Positions 27,501 through 35,038 of a DNA stretch of 64,000 bases are shown in pieces. Source of the stretch: Bacteroidota bacterium. GTDB lineage: Bacteria > Bacteroidota > Bacteroidia > UKL13-3. The notes below the pieces were generated by a model. It worked only from the letters and a program-made list of their open reading frames with translations, did no database searches and was not told the origin of the DNA. How positions within the stretch are numbered: position 1 is the first letter of the stretch; each line of letters starts with the position of its first letter. The stretch spans positions 62,001-126,000 of the forward strand of contig JAIXSO010000020.1 of the NCBI GenBank assembly GCA_027484685.1, written 5' to 3'. The translations under genes and the position numbers were made by a program.

Positions 27501-28412
27501 TTAGTAATCTAAAGCATTAACTTTTTTGCTGCTGTAAGTAGAGTCGGTTTTTATAAACTGATAATTTTGCCATTTAAACTTAACTTTAGCTTCTGAAGTG
27601 TTGGCAGTAGTATCGTCTTCGTTTCTTTCCCAATGGTAATAGTTTTTTAAAATATAATTGGGTTGACCAAGGGTATCTATTGGAAAAGTAATTTCATAAC
27701 CATCCGAAAAAACATCTGCATCGGCAACACCTCCATCTTCTATTTGTGTTTTTACTTTATAATTTTTAAGTAATAAATATTGGCTACCATTCCAATAACC
27801 ACAAGCATCAATTCCAGTTGTTATTCTTATAATATTATCTATACTATCCAAACCTTTGTTGTTAAATAATGCCATATCTAAATAACCAGTCATGGCAGCA
27901 TTAATGGTATCGCTTTCTATTGGATTATAACTATAACTGGAGCTTGGATTAAAGGCATAAAAGCCCACCATTTGAAAGTTTTTGAGTATTTTTAAGTTCA
28001 ATAAAAATAGGTTGTTAGCATATTTATCTACTAACAATAAATACCTCATATCTTTATGATTTAAATAATTAGTGGCTAAAAACTGACTAGGGACATAACC
28101 AATAAAACGCTTGCCATTAAACGGAAAACTAACTTTACACCAATTACCATATACTTTTTTTAAAACTACTTGTGTGTTTAATATTTCCAATACTTTTAAC
28201 GAGTCTTTAAATGATTTGGTTTTATATGATGTTTTTGATTTAATGCTTGGTGCGCTATAAACTGCTACTTCTTTGTAGGCCGGCAAATAATAATTTCCTA
28301 TTTCAGGCTTGCCAATATCTCCAATAGTGGTATAGGTTATAAGGCCTTTTTCACCATATTGAGCCGATGCATTCAATGAAATAAATAAGAAAAGGAATAG
28401 TAAAAATTTCAT
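27501..28412 (-). CDS. Exported SH3-like domain protein
   Basis: 303 residues with a signal peptide (MKFLLFLFLFISLNASAQ). A bacterial SH3-type segment covers about residues 45-115 (…VAVYSAPSIKSKTSYK… VKVLEILNTQVVLKKVYGNWCKVSFPFNGKRFIGYVPSQFL). The C-terminal part is of unknown fold. SH3-like domains commonly bind cell-wall peptides, so a periplasmic wall-associated role is a guess. Confidence 0.6.
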   Translation of the reverse strand: MKFLLFLFLFISLNASAQYGEKGLITYTTIGDIGKPEIGNYYLPAYKEVAVYSAPSIKSKTSYKTKSFKDSLKVLEILNTQVVLKKVYGNWCKVSFPFNGKRFIGYVPSQFLATNYLNHKDMRYLLLVDKYANNLFLLNLKILKNFQMVGFYAFNPSSSYSYNPIESDTINAAMTGYLDMALFNNKGLDSIDNIIRITTGIDACGYWNGSQYLLLKNYKVKTQIEDGGVADADVFSDGYEITFPIDTLGQPNYILKNYYHWERNEDDTTANTSEAKVKFKWQNYQFIKTDSTYSSKKVNALDY

Positions 28413-28447
28413 TTGGTAAAAATAGGGGATTGGACTTGTTTTTTTAG

Positions 28448-28693
28448 AATGGGTTAAAACCCATTCTAATTGATTTAAAAGGCAAATTGCTTTTTAAGGG
28501 CTAAAGCCCCAATTTTTTAGGATTATAAAATGTTTGGATGAATTGGAATGGCATTTATGCCATTTTCTTTTTAGAATGGGTTAAAACCCATTCCAATTAA
28601 AAATAATAGGTAAATTATATTTTTAAGGGCTGAAGCCCATTTTTGAGGATGATAAAATGTATGAATCAATTGGAATGGCATTTATGCCATTTT
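28448..28693 (+). repeat. REP-like palindrome array, block C (two L-C-R units)
   Basis: Two complete L-C-R units, ending 27 bases before the RAYT stop codon. L at 28448; R copies near 28550 and 28677. The block is the near flank of the transposase gene. Confidence 0.92.
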
Positions 28694-28720
28694 GAAAGGA
28701 AAGTAGATTTAATAAATTAG

Positions 28721-29158
28721 TTATTCTTCAAATTTTTGAAATCCATGTTTTAAAACAAATTCATCAAATTCTTGATTGAATGTATTGTTAAGGTGATGTT
28801 CTTCTTGGTTTTTAATATAATTTCTTACTGTTTCAATCATAGATTCAGAAACTGAAACTGCATAATATTCATCTTGCCATTCAAATTTCTGTTCTGTTAT
28901 TAAGTGTTTGTTTATCCAAAAGGATGATTCACCTTTAATCAATTGCATTATTTGCTGTATTGTTTGATTACTATTCATTGAAACTAAGCAATGACAATGG
29001 TCACTATATCCATTTACATAGTCAATAAAAATACCTTTTTTATGAGCATTTTCTTTAATGTGGTTCCATACTTTTTGTCTAATTTCTTTGCTATTTAATA
29101 GTGGAACTCTATTTTTAGTACTCCAAACAAAATGGATATAAACCTTAATAAATGGCAT
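28721..29158 (-). CDS. REP-associated tyrosine transposase (RAYT, Y1/HUH family)
   Basis: 145 residues, the usual length for this group. The N-terminus MPFIKVYIHFVWSTKNRVPLL is characteristic. The HUH metal site is DHCHCLVS (His-Cys-His) and the catalytic Tyr is likely in VRNYIKNQEEHH. The bracketing arrays make it a classic RAYT arrangement rather than a free IS200. No IS ends with duplicated targets are visible, so it is probably domesticated. On the minus strand the start codon lies in ATGCCATTT, identical to half of the R palindrome; this may be chance, since MPF is common in the family. Confidence 0.9.
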   Translation of the reverse strand: MPFIKVYIHFVWSTKNRVPLLNSKEIRQKVWNHIKENAHKKGIFIDYVNGYSDHCHCLVSMNSNQTIQQIMQLIKGESSFWINKHLITEQKFEWQDEYYAVSVSESMIETVRNYIKNQEEHHLNNTFNQEFDEFVLKHGFQKFEE

Positions 29159-29220
29159 AATAAGTTTACTGATGTTTTTTCAATTGCAATATATTTATTT
29201 TTTAAAATCTTTCTTTTTAG

Positions 29221-29436
29221 AATGGGTTAAAACCCATTCCAATTGAATGAAAAGGCAAAATGTTTTTAAGGGCTGAAGCCCGTTTTTGAAGATTATAAAA
29301 TGTATGAATCAATTGTATGTCAATTCCTTTTTACATGGGTTAAAACCCATTTCAATTGATTTATAAGGCAAATTGTTTTTTTAAGGGCTGAAGCCCAATT
29401 TTTTAGGATGATAAAATGTTTGAATCAATTATATTG
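29221..29436 (+). repeat. REP-like palindrome array, block D (two units)
   Basis: Two L-C units directly upstream of the RAYT gene start. In both, the R hairpin has decayed (caattgtatgtcaatt; caattatattgaaat). The remaining ~190 bases up to the next gene are featureless AT-rich sequence. Confidence 0.88.
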
Positions 29437-29622
29437 AAATAGCGCTACCTATTATAATTATTTATTATTGAATTGTTATTATTTTTCATAAAACCTAGTA
29501 AACTGAAATAAATTCATGTTATTGCGCTTATAGCTAAAATCAAAACAGCAAATGAATTCAAATAGTATTGGTAATAATTTTAGCATCTTTTTTAGTTTAA
29601 TTTTATTCGCAAATCAATATTG

Positions 29623-30645
29623 ATGGCAATGCTAGCAGGTCTTAGGTTTATTATAAATACATCTTTATTTAAAAATAATAAGATTGGAGAGGAGCATGAA
29701 TTATCACTTTCAAATGGTAAAATACCTGTACTTTTATATACACCATCCAAGAAAGAAAAAGGACTCATTATTTCTCTTACAGGATTTTCAATGCATGGCT
29801 ATCAAGATAAACGCATAGCCGTAGTAAATAATACCTTTGTAAAATTAGGATACCGTGTAATAACCCCCAAAATAGATACCATTGATGCCTTGCTCATTCA
29901 TCCATCAGGAATTGATGAAGTGAAAGAGGTTATTAATAAAATTACTGCTGATACATTATTGAACCCAAATAAGTTTAGGCCTGCTGTATTTGCACCTTCT
30001 TTTACTGCTGGCATAGCAGCTTTGGCCATTGCTGAAATGCCTGTAAACACTGTTTCTTCTTTTTGTTTGTTAGGTGGTTTTTGTGATTTTGAAACAACTA
30101 TTCAATTTGCTTTAACCAACGAAAAAAATGTAGATGATTATGGCATGCATGTTTTGATGAAAAACTTTTTGAAATATGAAGTGGGTAATAATCCTGCATT
30201 AGAAGCATTAATTCATACTGCCTTGGAAGATAATGGCTTGAAAAGACAAGTACCATTGCTGCCAAACCTACTTGCCCAAACAGATGCAGCTACTGTTGAA
30301 TTGTATAAGAAGCTTAGATTTAATACTGAATACAGAAGCGAAGTAATTATGCGGGCTTGGACAAAAATTCCTGATTTTGCTATTTGGAAAGATCGACTTG
30401 ATTTATCAAAACATGCGCATAAAATTAGTTGTCCAGTTACTATTATTCATGGAAAGGACGATAATGTAATTCCTTCTTCTGAATCTAAATTGTTATACTC
30501 ATTGTTGAAAAACAAAAACCCAAATATACATTTAGAAGTATCCAATTTACTGGACCATGGAGATATGAAAGTAGGGGTTAAAATTTTTAGTGAAGTTACC
30601 AACTTGGCTAAGGCTTTCAATTGTTTTATGGATTATATCAAATAA
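29623..30645 (+). CDS. Alpha/beta hydrolase-like protein
   Basis: 340 residues starting at the ATG at 29623. The oxyanion region is GLIISLTGFSMHGYQD; the nucleophile candidate is FAPSFTAGIAALA; the acid is in VTIIHGKDDNVIPSSES and the His in NLLDHGDMKVG, giving a complete catalytic triad in order. No signal peptide is evident. The substrate is unknown. It is the only non-repeat gene between blocks D and E, and its flanks are all REP sequence. Confidence 0.7.
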   Translation: MAMLAGLRFIINTSLFKNNKIGEEHELSLSNGKIPVLLYTPSKKEKGLIISLTGFSMHGYQDKRIAVVNNTFVKLGYRVITPKIDTIDALLIHPSGIDEVKEVINKITADTLLNPNKFRPAVFAPSFTAGIAALAIAEMPVNTVSSFCLLGGFCDFETTIQFALTNEKNVDDYGMHVLMKNFLKYEVGNNPALEALIHTALEDNGLKRQVPLLPNLLAQTDAATVELYKKLRFNTEYRSEVIMRAWTKIPDFAIWKDRLDLSKHAHKISCPVTIIHGKDDNVIPSSESKLLYSLLKNKNPNIHLEVSNLLDHGDMKVGVKIFSEVTNLAKAFNCFMDYIK

Positions 30646-30689
30646 AGTGAGCCACAGATTACACAGATTTCACTGATAATTATAAATAC

Positions 30690-30755
30690 AATTGGTTAAA
30701 ACCCATTTCAATTGATTAATAGGCAAATTATATTTTTAAGGGCTAAAGCCCATTG
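30690..30755 (+). repeat. REP-like palindrome unit, block E (single L-C)
   Basis: A slightly eroded single L-C copy (AATTGGTTAAAACCCATT and AGGGCTAAAGCCC) just after the hydrolase gene. Confidence 0.8.
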
Positions 30756-30891
30756 TCCGTCATTGCAGTTCTGCTCGAGCGGAGGAAGCTCAAGCGAACA
30801 TGCTTAAACTACTAGCTTCACAATAGCTATTGGCATTATTTTCCCGCAGATTTCGCAGATAGACGCAGAGGTTTCCGCATATTGCTTTCTG

Positions 30892-30918
30892 CAAACACTA
30901 GCGTCTCACTAGTGTTTG
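30892..30918. other. Hairpin CAAACACTAG / CTAGTGTTTG
   Basis: A 10-bp perfect stem with a 7-base loop (CGTCTCA). It lies in a 200-base stretch between blocks E and F with no gene and with a 'cagatttcgcagatagacgcagag' fragment. Unlike the L, C and R palindromes it has no nearby copies; it may belong to another dispersed family. Confidence 0.7.
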
Positions 30919-30962
30919 TATTCCTTTGCCTCTAGCAATTGTAACCAATGCTTTCTTTTTGC

Positions 30963-31280
30963 AATGGGTTAAAATCCATTCCAATTGATTTAAAAGGCAA
31001 TTTGTTTTTAAGGGCTAAAGTCCTTTTGTTTAAAGATTATAAAATGTTTAGATGAATTGGAATGGCAATTATGCCATTTTCTTTTTATAATGGGTTAAAA
31101 CCCATTTCAATTGATTTAAATGGCAAATTGTTTTTTTAAGGGCTAAAGCCCAATGTTTGAGAGTGATAAAATGTTTGAATCAATTGGAATGGCATTTATG
31201 CCATTTTTATTTTACAATGGGTTAAAACCCATTCCAATTGATTTAAAAGGCATTTTGTTTTTAAGGGCTGAAGCCCAATT
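30963..31280 (+). repeat. REP-like palindrome array, block F (three units)
   Basis: L-C-R, L-C-R, L-C. Stem changes mark the first unit (AATCCATT; AGTCC; AATGGCAATT). The block ends ~60 bases before the terminator of the three-Cys cassette. Confidence 0.92.
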
Positions 31281-31337
31281 TCAATATTGTCCGTTGTTGT
31301 GTCTCCAAATCAACAACTTATATGGCATTTGGGAAAT

Positions 31338-31367
31338 AAAAAAACCTAACAATTTTGTTTTGTTAGG
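31338..31367 (-). terminator. Rho-independent terminator of the three-Cys cassette
   Basis: Read on the minus strand: CCTAACAA, loop, TTGTTAGG, then TTTTTTTATTT. It lies just after the three-Cys gene stop. The stem core is the same as in the hairpin at 33076. Confidence 0.88.
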
Positions 31368-31376
31368 CTTGTTATA

Positions 31377-32102
31377 TTATACTGCTAATTGTTGTTCTAT
31401 TTCTGGCATTTCATCATAAGTTTTGCCATCTAATAATCTACCTGCTTTCTTTTTGTTGGTTCCGCCCCATTGTTTAAAAAAGAATTTCGTATCGTAAACT
31501 TCACATTGGTCCTTAATATCTAATACCCAATCTGCAGCCATCTTTCTTGGTGTTCTGCCGCTTTCACCACCTACTATTACCCAATCAATATTGGCTAAGT
31601 TCATGTTTGGTAATGGACCAATCAATGGCTCACATGAAAGAAACTTGGTTCTTGCATTGGTTTGTCGTAAATCATCAATGCGGTGCATTACTTTTTCGTT
31701 TTCTACCGATACACCCATCCAAATATTATGTGTCCATTTTAACTGCGTATGCAACTCTAACAGTCTTTCTGAACGCTTGGTAAGTACTTGAAATACATGT
31801 TGAGGATTATCGTTCATTACTGCAAACACCTTTTTTATAAATTCCAAAGGCACATCTTTATGAAACAAATCGCTCATAGAATTAACAAAGACTACTTTTG
31901 CTTTTTTCCAACTATAAGGTATACGTAAAGCATCTTCATGGGTTCTTATTTTAAAGCCATCCTTGTATTTGTCAACGCCCATTGCTTCAAGTCTACGGCT
32001 CATTACCTCTGCATAACAAAATTTACACCCTGCCGAAATTTTATCGCATCCTGTAGTAGGATTCCATGTCATTTCTGTCCACTCTATTGATGATTGTGCC
32101 AT
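31377..32102 (-). CDS. Three-Cys-motif protein, DUF5131 / phage Gp37-Gp68 family
   Basis: 241 residues. The motif GCDKISAGCKFCYAE carries Cys19, Cys26 and Cys29 (C-x6-C-x2-C), resembling a radical-SAM-type iron-sulfur site. The WNPTTGC start, VFVNSMSDLFH, FLSCEPLIGPL, VGGESG and FFFKQWGG segments follow the DUF5131 pattern. The biochemical role is unknown; relatives occur in phages and in chromosomal cassettes. It is the last gene of a three-gene cassette, 6 bases after tcmP. The protein is complete and ends in its own terminator. Confidence 0.88.
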   Translation of the reverse strand: MAQSSIEWTEMTWNPTTGCDKISAGCKFCYAEVMSRRLEAMGVDKYKDGFKIRTHEDALRIPYSWKKAKVVFVNSMSDLFHKDVPLEFIKKVFAVMNDNPQHVFQVLTKRSERLLELHTQLKWTHNIWMGVSVENEKVMHRIDDLRQTNARTKFLSCEPLIGPLPNMNLANIDWVIVGGESGRTPRKMAADWVLDIKDQCEVYDTKFFFKQWGGTNKKKAGRLLDGKTYDEMPEIEQQLAV

Positions 32103-32108
32103 AGTTTA

Positions 32109-32939
32109 TTATTTGAAATAAGGTTTAATAACATCATTCGCAATTTTAAGAGCCGTGCTATTATTTGTTGCCATCATAAAATGGTACATTATTGAATTTG
32201 ACGAATTTCTCATTACAAATGGTTCTGATACAAATTTAAAAACTTCATTTAGTCTAGCCTTATACAAAAGTGCTGCTTTGTCCACAGCATCTTCTTCTTT
32301 CTCAATTATTTTAGATTCTCCAAATAATGTTAATTCAGTTCTTGTTTTATAAAAATGATTTTTTATTGTTTCTGAGTTAAGACCTAAAAATTTTTCTAAT
32401 TTCAAAAGCCAAGCATCTGATATATCACCATTTCTTTTAAGCAATCTGTTTAGTTCTATTCCAGTTGGAACTAAAATCCAAATATCTATATCCAATGATT
32501 TTAAGCTTTGAATAGAATCCCAATTAACTGACATTCCATATGGATCAATATATGCAAGAGCTTTTGTATTTTTATTTTTTTTCAAATACTCAGACATAGT
32601 TTTCATTCTTGCATTGCAATCGTCACAAACAACAAACGCTTGCTTTTTATTGAAGTTTTTGACAGATTCCTCAAGTTGAGTTTTTAAGTTTATATCTTTT
32701 TCAACAAAATAATAAATATCAAATTCCCGAGGATCTTTTATTTCAAGAATTCTTGTAGCTGTTCCCTTCATTACATCTACATCAACTTCGTCTGTGCTTA
32801 TATCACCAGAGCCGGCAAAACCGTCAAAATATAAAAGATTCCAATATTTTCTATCTTTCATAACTTGTAAATATGCCTTAGCATATTTAACAACAATTTC
32901 TATTTTGTTTTCAGTCCAATTTCCTCCGAATTCATTCAT
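32109..32939 (-). CDS. tcmP: Three-Cys-motif partner protein TcmP
   Basis: 276 residues. NLLYFDGFAGSG at residues 34-45 is a Rossmann glycine loop like motif I of methyltransferases, and AYIDPYGMSVNW at 129-140 has the place and form of the catalytic DPPY/DPY motif IV. VFVCDDCNARM and IELNRLLKRNG are also present. TcmP proteins are named for their regular pairing with a three-Cys-motif protein, as here. A methyl- or radical-transfer on a nucleic acid or base is plausible, but no activity is established. The stop of the small ORF upstream overlaps the start (ATGA), so the gene is translationally coupled. Confidence 0.85.
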   Translation of the reverse strand: MNEFGGNWTENKIEIVVKYAKAYLQVMKDRKYWNLLYFDGFAGSGDISTDEVDVDVMKGTATRILEIKDPREFDIYYFVEKDINLKTQLEESVKNFNKKQAFVVCDDCNARMKTMSEYLKKNKNTKALAYIDPYGMSVNWDSIQSLKSLDIDIWILVPTGIELNRLLKRNGDISDAWLLKLEKFLGLNSETIKNHFYKTRTELTLFGESKIIEKEEDAVDKAALLYKARLNEVFKFVSEPFVMRNSSNSIMYHFMMATNNSTALKIANDVIKPYFK

Positions 32940-33022
32940 TCAATTACCTCCCATTTATTTTCAAAACCATTTTTTCTTAAATATTCTTCAATTAAACCAG
33001 CTTCTGATTGTTTTTTTGCCAT
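32936..33022 (-). CDS. 28-residue ORF coupled to tcmP
   Basis: This ORF starts with ATG at 33022 and encodes 28 residues (begins MAKKQSEAGL, ends KWEVIE), helical and charged, with no Cys. Its TGA stop at 32938-32936 overlaps the tcmP ATG at 32939 in the four-base ATGA arrangement seen in coupled genes. A GGAGG lies 8 bases before the tcmP start. It may be a leader peptide, a third cassette component, or the shortened end of an older gene. I do not recognise the sequence. The coding call rests on the overlap and the clean start. Confidence 0.5.
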   Translation of the reverse strand: MAKKQSEAGLIEEYLRKNGFENKWEVIE

Positions 33023-33072
33023 ATGGCTGTAAAAATAACTTTTTAATGTAATTAATAATAAAAGTAATAACA

Positions 33073-33104
33073 AAACAGCCTAACAATTTTTGGTTGTTAG
33101 GCTG
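33073..33104 (-). terminator. Rho-independent terminator before the cassette
   Basis: An 11-bp stem CAGCCTAACAA / TTGTTAGGCTG around a 7-base loop, with T-rich sequence after it on the minus strand. It ends transcription from the gene at 33191 and lies just upstream of the cassette. An 8-G run (33106-33113) adjoins it, unusual in this AT-rich sequence. Confidence 0.8.
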
Positions 33105-33190
33105 TGGGGGGGGACCTATATCAATTAATAAACTAATTTTTAAGTTTAAATGGTTGTAGACTTAAGTTTCTAAAACTTTGTAAATTAAGT

Positions 33191-33994
33191 TTAATTATTA
33201 TTTGCTTTAAAAGGTTCAAGAAATGAATATCCTACTGAAAATGATAGCCATGGTTTTGCATTATAATCCCATTTAGGTTCAACATCTGAAAAGTCCCATC
33301 CGAATGCTAAACCCATTTGTACTTTTCCAACATTGAAAACTAAAGCTGGTACTAAACTAAACCCGGCAATATTTTGCTTTGTTGTTTTTGTATTATCATT
33401 TTTATCAATTATCGTTCTGTTAAAAGTTGTAATACCTCCTCCAATGTTTAAAGAAAGGCCATAGTCAAAGAGTCTATTATTATATATTTTAAATCCAATA
33501 GAGGTACCAATAGTTCCATCTGTTGTAAATTCGTTTATTCCATTTTCTCCAAACCTATACTTAAATGGAACGGATAAAACTGAAACACTTACTCTTGATA
33601 TTGAATATTCAACATTGAAAATTTCGTTAATTTTTCCAGCATCAATATTTTCAGCTGGTATCCAAAATGACATTCCAAATTCGTCATTTCCAATAATTTT
33701 CAAAGAAACAGGTGCTAAGTTTGCATTATTATTACTATTTGATTTTTTACCAGGAATGTTAATAAGGTAATATTTCTTATTGTTTGATACAATTGAAACA
33801 TCTTTAACTATATTGAAATAAACGTTATTGTTTAGTGTATAATTTATGCCTAATGTCGTTACATCTGTGGCAAGATTAACCACAATGCTAGATGAAGCAT
33901 CTTTTAGTCGATACCCAATTTTAATTCTATCTTGTCCATATGACAAACAGTTTAATAATAAAATAATTAATGTTGAAAGTGCTATTTTTTTCAT
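33191..33994 (-). CDS. Exported, probable outer-membrane protein
   Basis: 267 residues. A signal peptide (MKKIALSTLIILLLNCLSYGQ) precedes beta-rich alternating sequence (…YFNIVKDVSIVSNNKKYYLI…, GTSIGFKIYNNRLFDYGLSLNIGGGIT…, AFGWDFSD… PWLSFSVGYSF), ending in an aromatic-rich strand near the C-terminus. It looks like a small barrel or periplasmic beta-protein. It diverges from the signalling operon at 34290, with the shared 18-bp sites between them. No function is assigned. Confidence 0.6.
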   Translation of the reverse strand: MKKIALSTLIILLLNCLSYGQDRIKIGYRLKDASSSIVVNLATDVTTLGINYTLNNNVYFNIVKDVSIVSNNKKYYLINIPGKKSNSNNNANLAPVSLKIIGNDEFGMSFWIPAENIDAGKINEIFNVEYSISRVSVSVLSVPFKYRFGENGINEFTTDGTIGTSIGFKIYNNRLFDYGLSLNIGGGITTFNRTIIDKNDNTKTTKQNIAGFSLVPALVFNVGKVQMGLAFGWDFSDVEPKWDYNAKPWLSFSVGYSFLEPFKANNN

Positions 33995-34126
33995 AATTTT
34001 TTTCTTGCCTACTCTTTACAGGATTTTCGGCTTAACTCCTTTTGGTCTTTATTGTATTATTTGGTAAAACGTTTTTATCATTTTGTTTTACCGCTACAAA
34101 CATTTACAAAAAAAATAGGAGATACC

Positions 34127-34144
34127 ATACCAAGAAATAGGTAT
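34127..34144. promoter_or_regulatory. 18-bp near-palindromic operator candidate (distal copy)
   Basis: ATACCAAGAAATAGGTAT: arms ATACC and GGTAT around an 8-base spacer. An identical copy lies 90 bp downstream at 34217. The operon it precedes encodes a NarL/LuxR-type regulator, a family that often binds such inverted sites. Confidence 0.55.
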
Positions 34145-34216
34145 TTTTTAAAAAACGAATATTAAGTTTATGTTACTTAAGGTGAATTACTTAGAGAAGA
34201 AGAGATGAAATAAAAA

Positions 34217-34234
34217 ATACCAAGAAATAGGTAT
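34217..34234. promoter_or_regulatory. 18-bp near-palindromic operator candidate (proximal copy)
   Basis: Identical to the distal copy at 34127. It ends 1 base before the candidate -33 element of the promoter at 34236, an ideal position for an activator. Confidence 0.6.
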
Positions 34235-34235
34235 G

Positions 34236-34264
34236 TTGCAGTAATATTATTTATTACATATTTG
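34236..34264 (+). promoter_or_regulatory. Candidate Bacteroidota-type promoter for the signalling operon
   Basis: TTG (34236-34238), an 18-base spacer, then CATATTTG (34257-34264), one mismatch from the TAnnTTTG -7 consensus of this phylum. It would place the transcript start about 20 bases before the ATG at 34290. Weak alone, but the adjoining operator copy supports it. Confidence 0.45.
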
Positions 34265-34289
34265 CCATACACTAAATAAATATAATATT

Positions 34290-35036
34290 ATGAAAACAAA
34301 AACCCTATTAAGATTGGCTTTATTCATTTCAATCACTGCTACCATGGTCAGTTGCGGTCCATCAGAAAATAAAAATGCTAGCTCTTCTAGTGCAGATTCA
34401 ACAGCAGAAATTATAGTGGTAAAACCAACTACATTAGACACCGCTGAATGTTTTATCAAAAGATTTTTAACCGAAACTGACTATTTAGTTCCAAGTGCTT
34501 GGCTATTTGAAACTGGTATTAAAAACATGATTGATAATGTACCCGATTTAGTTGGTATCAAATTTTATGCGGCCATTAATAGTGAAAGAAATGTAAATGA
34601 AGACTCGTTAACTTTGGTTATGATTCCTGTTGTTAAGGATAACTTAAATTTAAAATCTGATTATTTAATGGATAACTATGTGTATGAATTTTCAGATCTA
34701 TGTCCACCAAGATGCAGTATTTCTCAATCAGCTATAAATGTCAGTCCAAGGCCTAAAGATAATAGCTTTTCAGTACCTCGTTCTTGGTATTTTGGCAAAG
34801 ATAAGTTAGATAAATTTTTCAAAAATAACAATTACAGTGTGCGTCTTTACCAGTATATTCATGATGGAATTTTAGACTTAAAAATGGTTTCTGTTCAATA
34901 TGTTAACGACACTACTTATAATGATGTAGTTAATGGTAATTATATAGCTGCTGATGAAATATGTACCAATAGTAATAATAATTGTGATAACAATAGTCGC
35001 TTATACAATGCCACCAATTGTACTTTTAAAAAGTAA
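34290..35036 (+). CDS. Lipoprotein, first gene of a sensory operon
   Basis: 248 residues. A lipoprotein signal (LALFISITATMVSCGPSEN) has the lipobox Cys in VSC-G, and the SSSSADS region after it is a typical flexible tether. The domain beyond is unknown (…DTAECFIKRFLTETDYLVPSAWLFETGIKNMIDNVPDLVGIKFYAAI…); a Cys pair (LCPPRC) and another at the C-terminus may form disulfides. It is followed after 2 bases by a membrane protein, then a kinase and a regulator. It may therefore be an extracytoplasmic sensor or effector of that system. Confidence 0.65.
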   Translation: MKTKTLLRLALFISITATMVSCGPSENKNASSSSADSTAEIIVVKPTTLDTAECFIKRFLTETDYLVPSAWLFETGIKNMIDNVPDLVGIKFYAAINSERNVNEDSLTLVMIPVVKDNLNLKSDYLMDNYVYEFSDLCPPRCSISQSAINVSPRPKDNSFSVPRSWYFGKDKLDKFFKNNNYSVRLYQYIHDGILDLKMVSVQYVNDTTYNDVVNGNYIAADEICTNSNNNCDNNSRLYNATNCTFKK

Positions 35037-35038
35037 TA

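Noticed and set aside
28721-29158. Complete IS200/IS605 insertion sequence
   Set aside because: No TnpB, no defined left and right ends and no target pattern; the surrounding REP arrays fit a RAYT better.
30646-30960. Possible small gene or RNA between blocks E and F
   Set aside because: No start-to-stop frame of protein-like composition and no tRNA-like fold; only hairpin and repeat fragments.
25254-31280. CRISPR array
   Set aside because: Units are ~125 bp with internal hairpins, irregular spacing, no unique spacers and no cas genes.
31153-31419. Plus-strand ORF of 88 codons
   Set aside because: Runs through block F repeats and the cassette terminator; not a gene.
33106-33113. G8 run considered as a phase-variation switch
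   Set aside because: It is intergenic, between a terminator and the 3' end of a gene, so slippage would not change a protein.
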